64,000 bases of DNA from Fredinandcohnia onubensis (lineage in GTDB: Bacteria > Bacillota > Bacilli > Bacillales > Bacillaceae_L): positions 124,001 through 188,000 of the forward strand of contig NZ_NSEB01000002.1 in NCBI RefSeq assembly GCF_002734215.1, in the 5' to 3' direction. The notes under the pieces were generated by a model. The model had not been told where the DNA came from and ran no database searches. It was given only the letters and a program-made list of their open reading frames with translations. Positions 63,676-64,000 of the stretch are shown piece after piece (position 1 is the stretch's first letter; the number at the start of each line of letters is the position of its first letter). A program made the translations under genes and the position numbers.

Positions 63676-64000
63676 ATGAAAGCAAAGAAACTTTTTCCTG
63701 CAGTAATGGCACTCTTATTCCTATTAAGTGTGGCTCTTGTAGGATGTTCTTCGGATGATGGAGAAAGCTCAAGTGGAACTAAAGGCGATTCAAAAACAAC
63801 AACAGTAGATATCTTCCAATTTAAAGTGGAATTTAAGGATCAATTTGAAGCTGTTGCAAAGCAATATGAAGAGTCACACGACGGTGTAAAAATCAACATC
63901 ACAACTGTCGGTGGTGGAGAAGATTACGGTGCAGCACTTCGTTCAAAATTTGCTTCAGGTGAAGAGCCAACAATTTATAATATTGGTGGACCTCAAGATG
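63676..64000 (+). CDS. Sugar ABC transporter substrate-binding lipoprotein (partial)
   Basis: The first 108 residues are visible; the gene runs out of the window. Lipoprotein signal with LVGC (Cys24), Ser/Gly-rich linker, then a MalE/MsmE-type binding protein (TTVDIFQFKVEFKDQFEAVAKQYEESHDGVKINI). ACTGGGGG precedes the ATG. The LacI-type and cre-like sites upstream suggest an alpha-glucoside or oligosaccharide uptake operon under carbon catabolite control. The specific sugar is unknown. Confidence 0.85.
   Translation, partial: MKAKKLFPAVMALLFLLSVALVGCSSDDGESSSGTKGDSKTTTVDIFQFKVEFKDQFEAVAKQYEESHDGVKINITTVGGGEDYGAALRSKFASGEEPTIYNIGGPQD

Overview
The window looks like chromosomal DNA of a low-GC, endospore-forming-type Bacillaceae bacterium. 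The grounds are AAGGAGG-like ribosome binding sites, frequent GTG/TTG starts, SigA-type promoters, a guanidine-I riboswitch in front of a ykkCD pair, GltC-, FruR- and CcpA-style regulation, and Bacillus-like odhAB, gdhA, fruRKA and kbl genes. No phage, plasmid, insertion sequence, rRNA, tRNA or CRISPR was seen.

Layout. 1-322: the right part of a 53-bp tandem array. 487-1242: an NRDE-family Ntn hydrolase. 1550-7816: a five-gene cassette of ATP-grasp ligase, MurE-like ligase without the DNPR motif, class II asparagine synthase, exported C39-like peptidase and Asp/Glu racemase. It looks like a module that makes a D-amino acid, attaches it and amidates it, probably acting on the cell wall. 8149-9486: a CwlO/EnvC-like M23 murein hydrolase. 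9594-17553: a Crp/Fnr regulator with a perfect FNR-type box, odhAB, gdhA and a divergent gltC-like LysR gene, all around 2-oxoglutarate and glutamate. 17628-18440: guanidine riboswitch and ykkCD. 18539-22177: the fructose operon fruRKA. 22177-33673: mixed genes (PhoD-like phosphatase, ABC exporter behind a palindromic operator, SpoIID-like protein, glutaminyl-tRNA synthetase, split ThrE exporter, tryptophan 2,3-dioxygenase, two acetyltransferases). 33814-38995: the sucrose operon scrRABK, with three palindromic operators and a 53-bp array inside the transcription unit. 39140-42533: M20 dipeptidase and a second SpoIID-like protein.

42611-56718 is a long cell-wall amino-sugar salvage operon: murK, a twin-GNAT glmA-like gene, murQ, an AmiE-like serine hydrolase, a PIG-L-like protein, nagZ, anmK, a sugar ABC transporter (binding protein and two permeases), namZ, a second twin-GNAT gene and a MurR-type RpiR regulator. 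NagZ, NamZ and the AmiE-like protein have no signal peptide, so the sequence suggests uptake of muropeptide fragments by the ABC transporter and complete breakdown in the cytoplasm. The secreted-enzyme plus PTS route of B. subtilis is different.

56751-57290 holds two more arrays of 52-53 bp period. 57516-59698 is kbl plus an SDR-type threonine dehydrogenase (threonine to glycine). 59750-60222 has two very small hydrophilic proteins. 60351-63294 is a YhgE/Pip membrane protein with its TetR regulator and two matching TGACC-N13-GGTCA operators. The window ends in the start of a sugar-binding lipoprotein gene behind LacI-type half sites.

The most unusual signals are: (i) four intergenic tandem arrays with unrelated unit sequences but the same period of about 52.5 bp, five turns of B-DNA; (ii) the 1550-7816 ligase/racemase cassette; (iii) the cytoplasmic ABC-type peptidoglycan salvage operon; (iv) a GlnRS gene in a lineage that usually lacks one.
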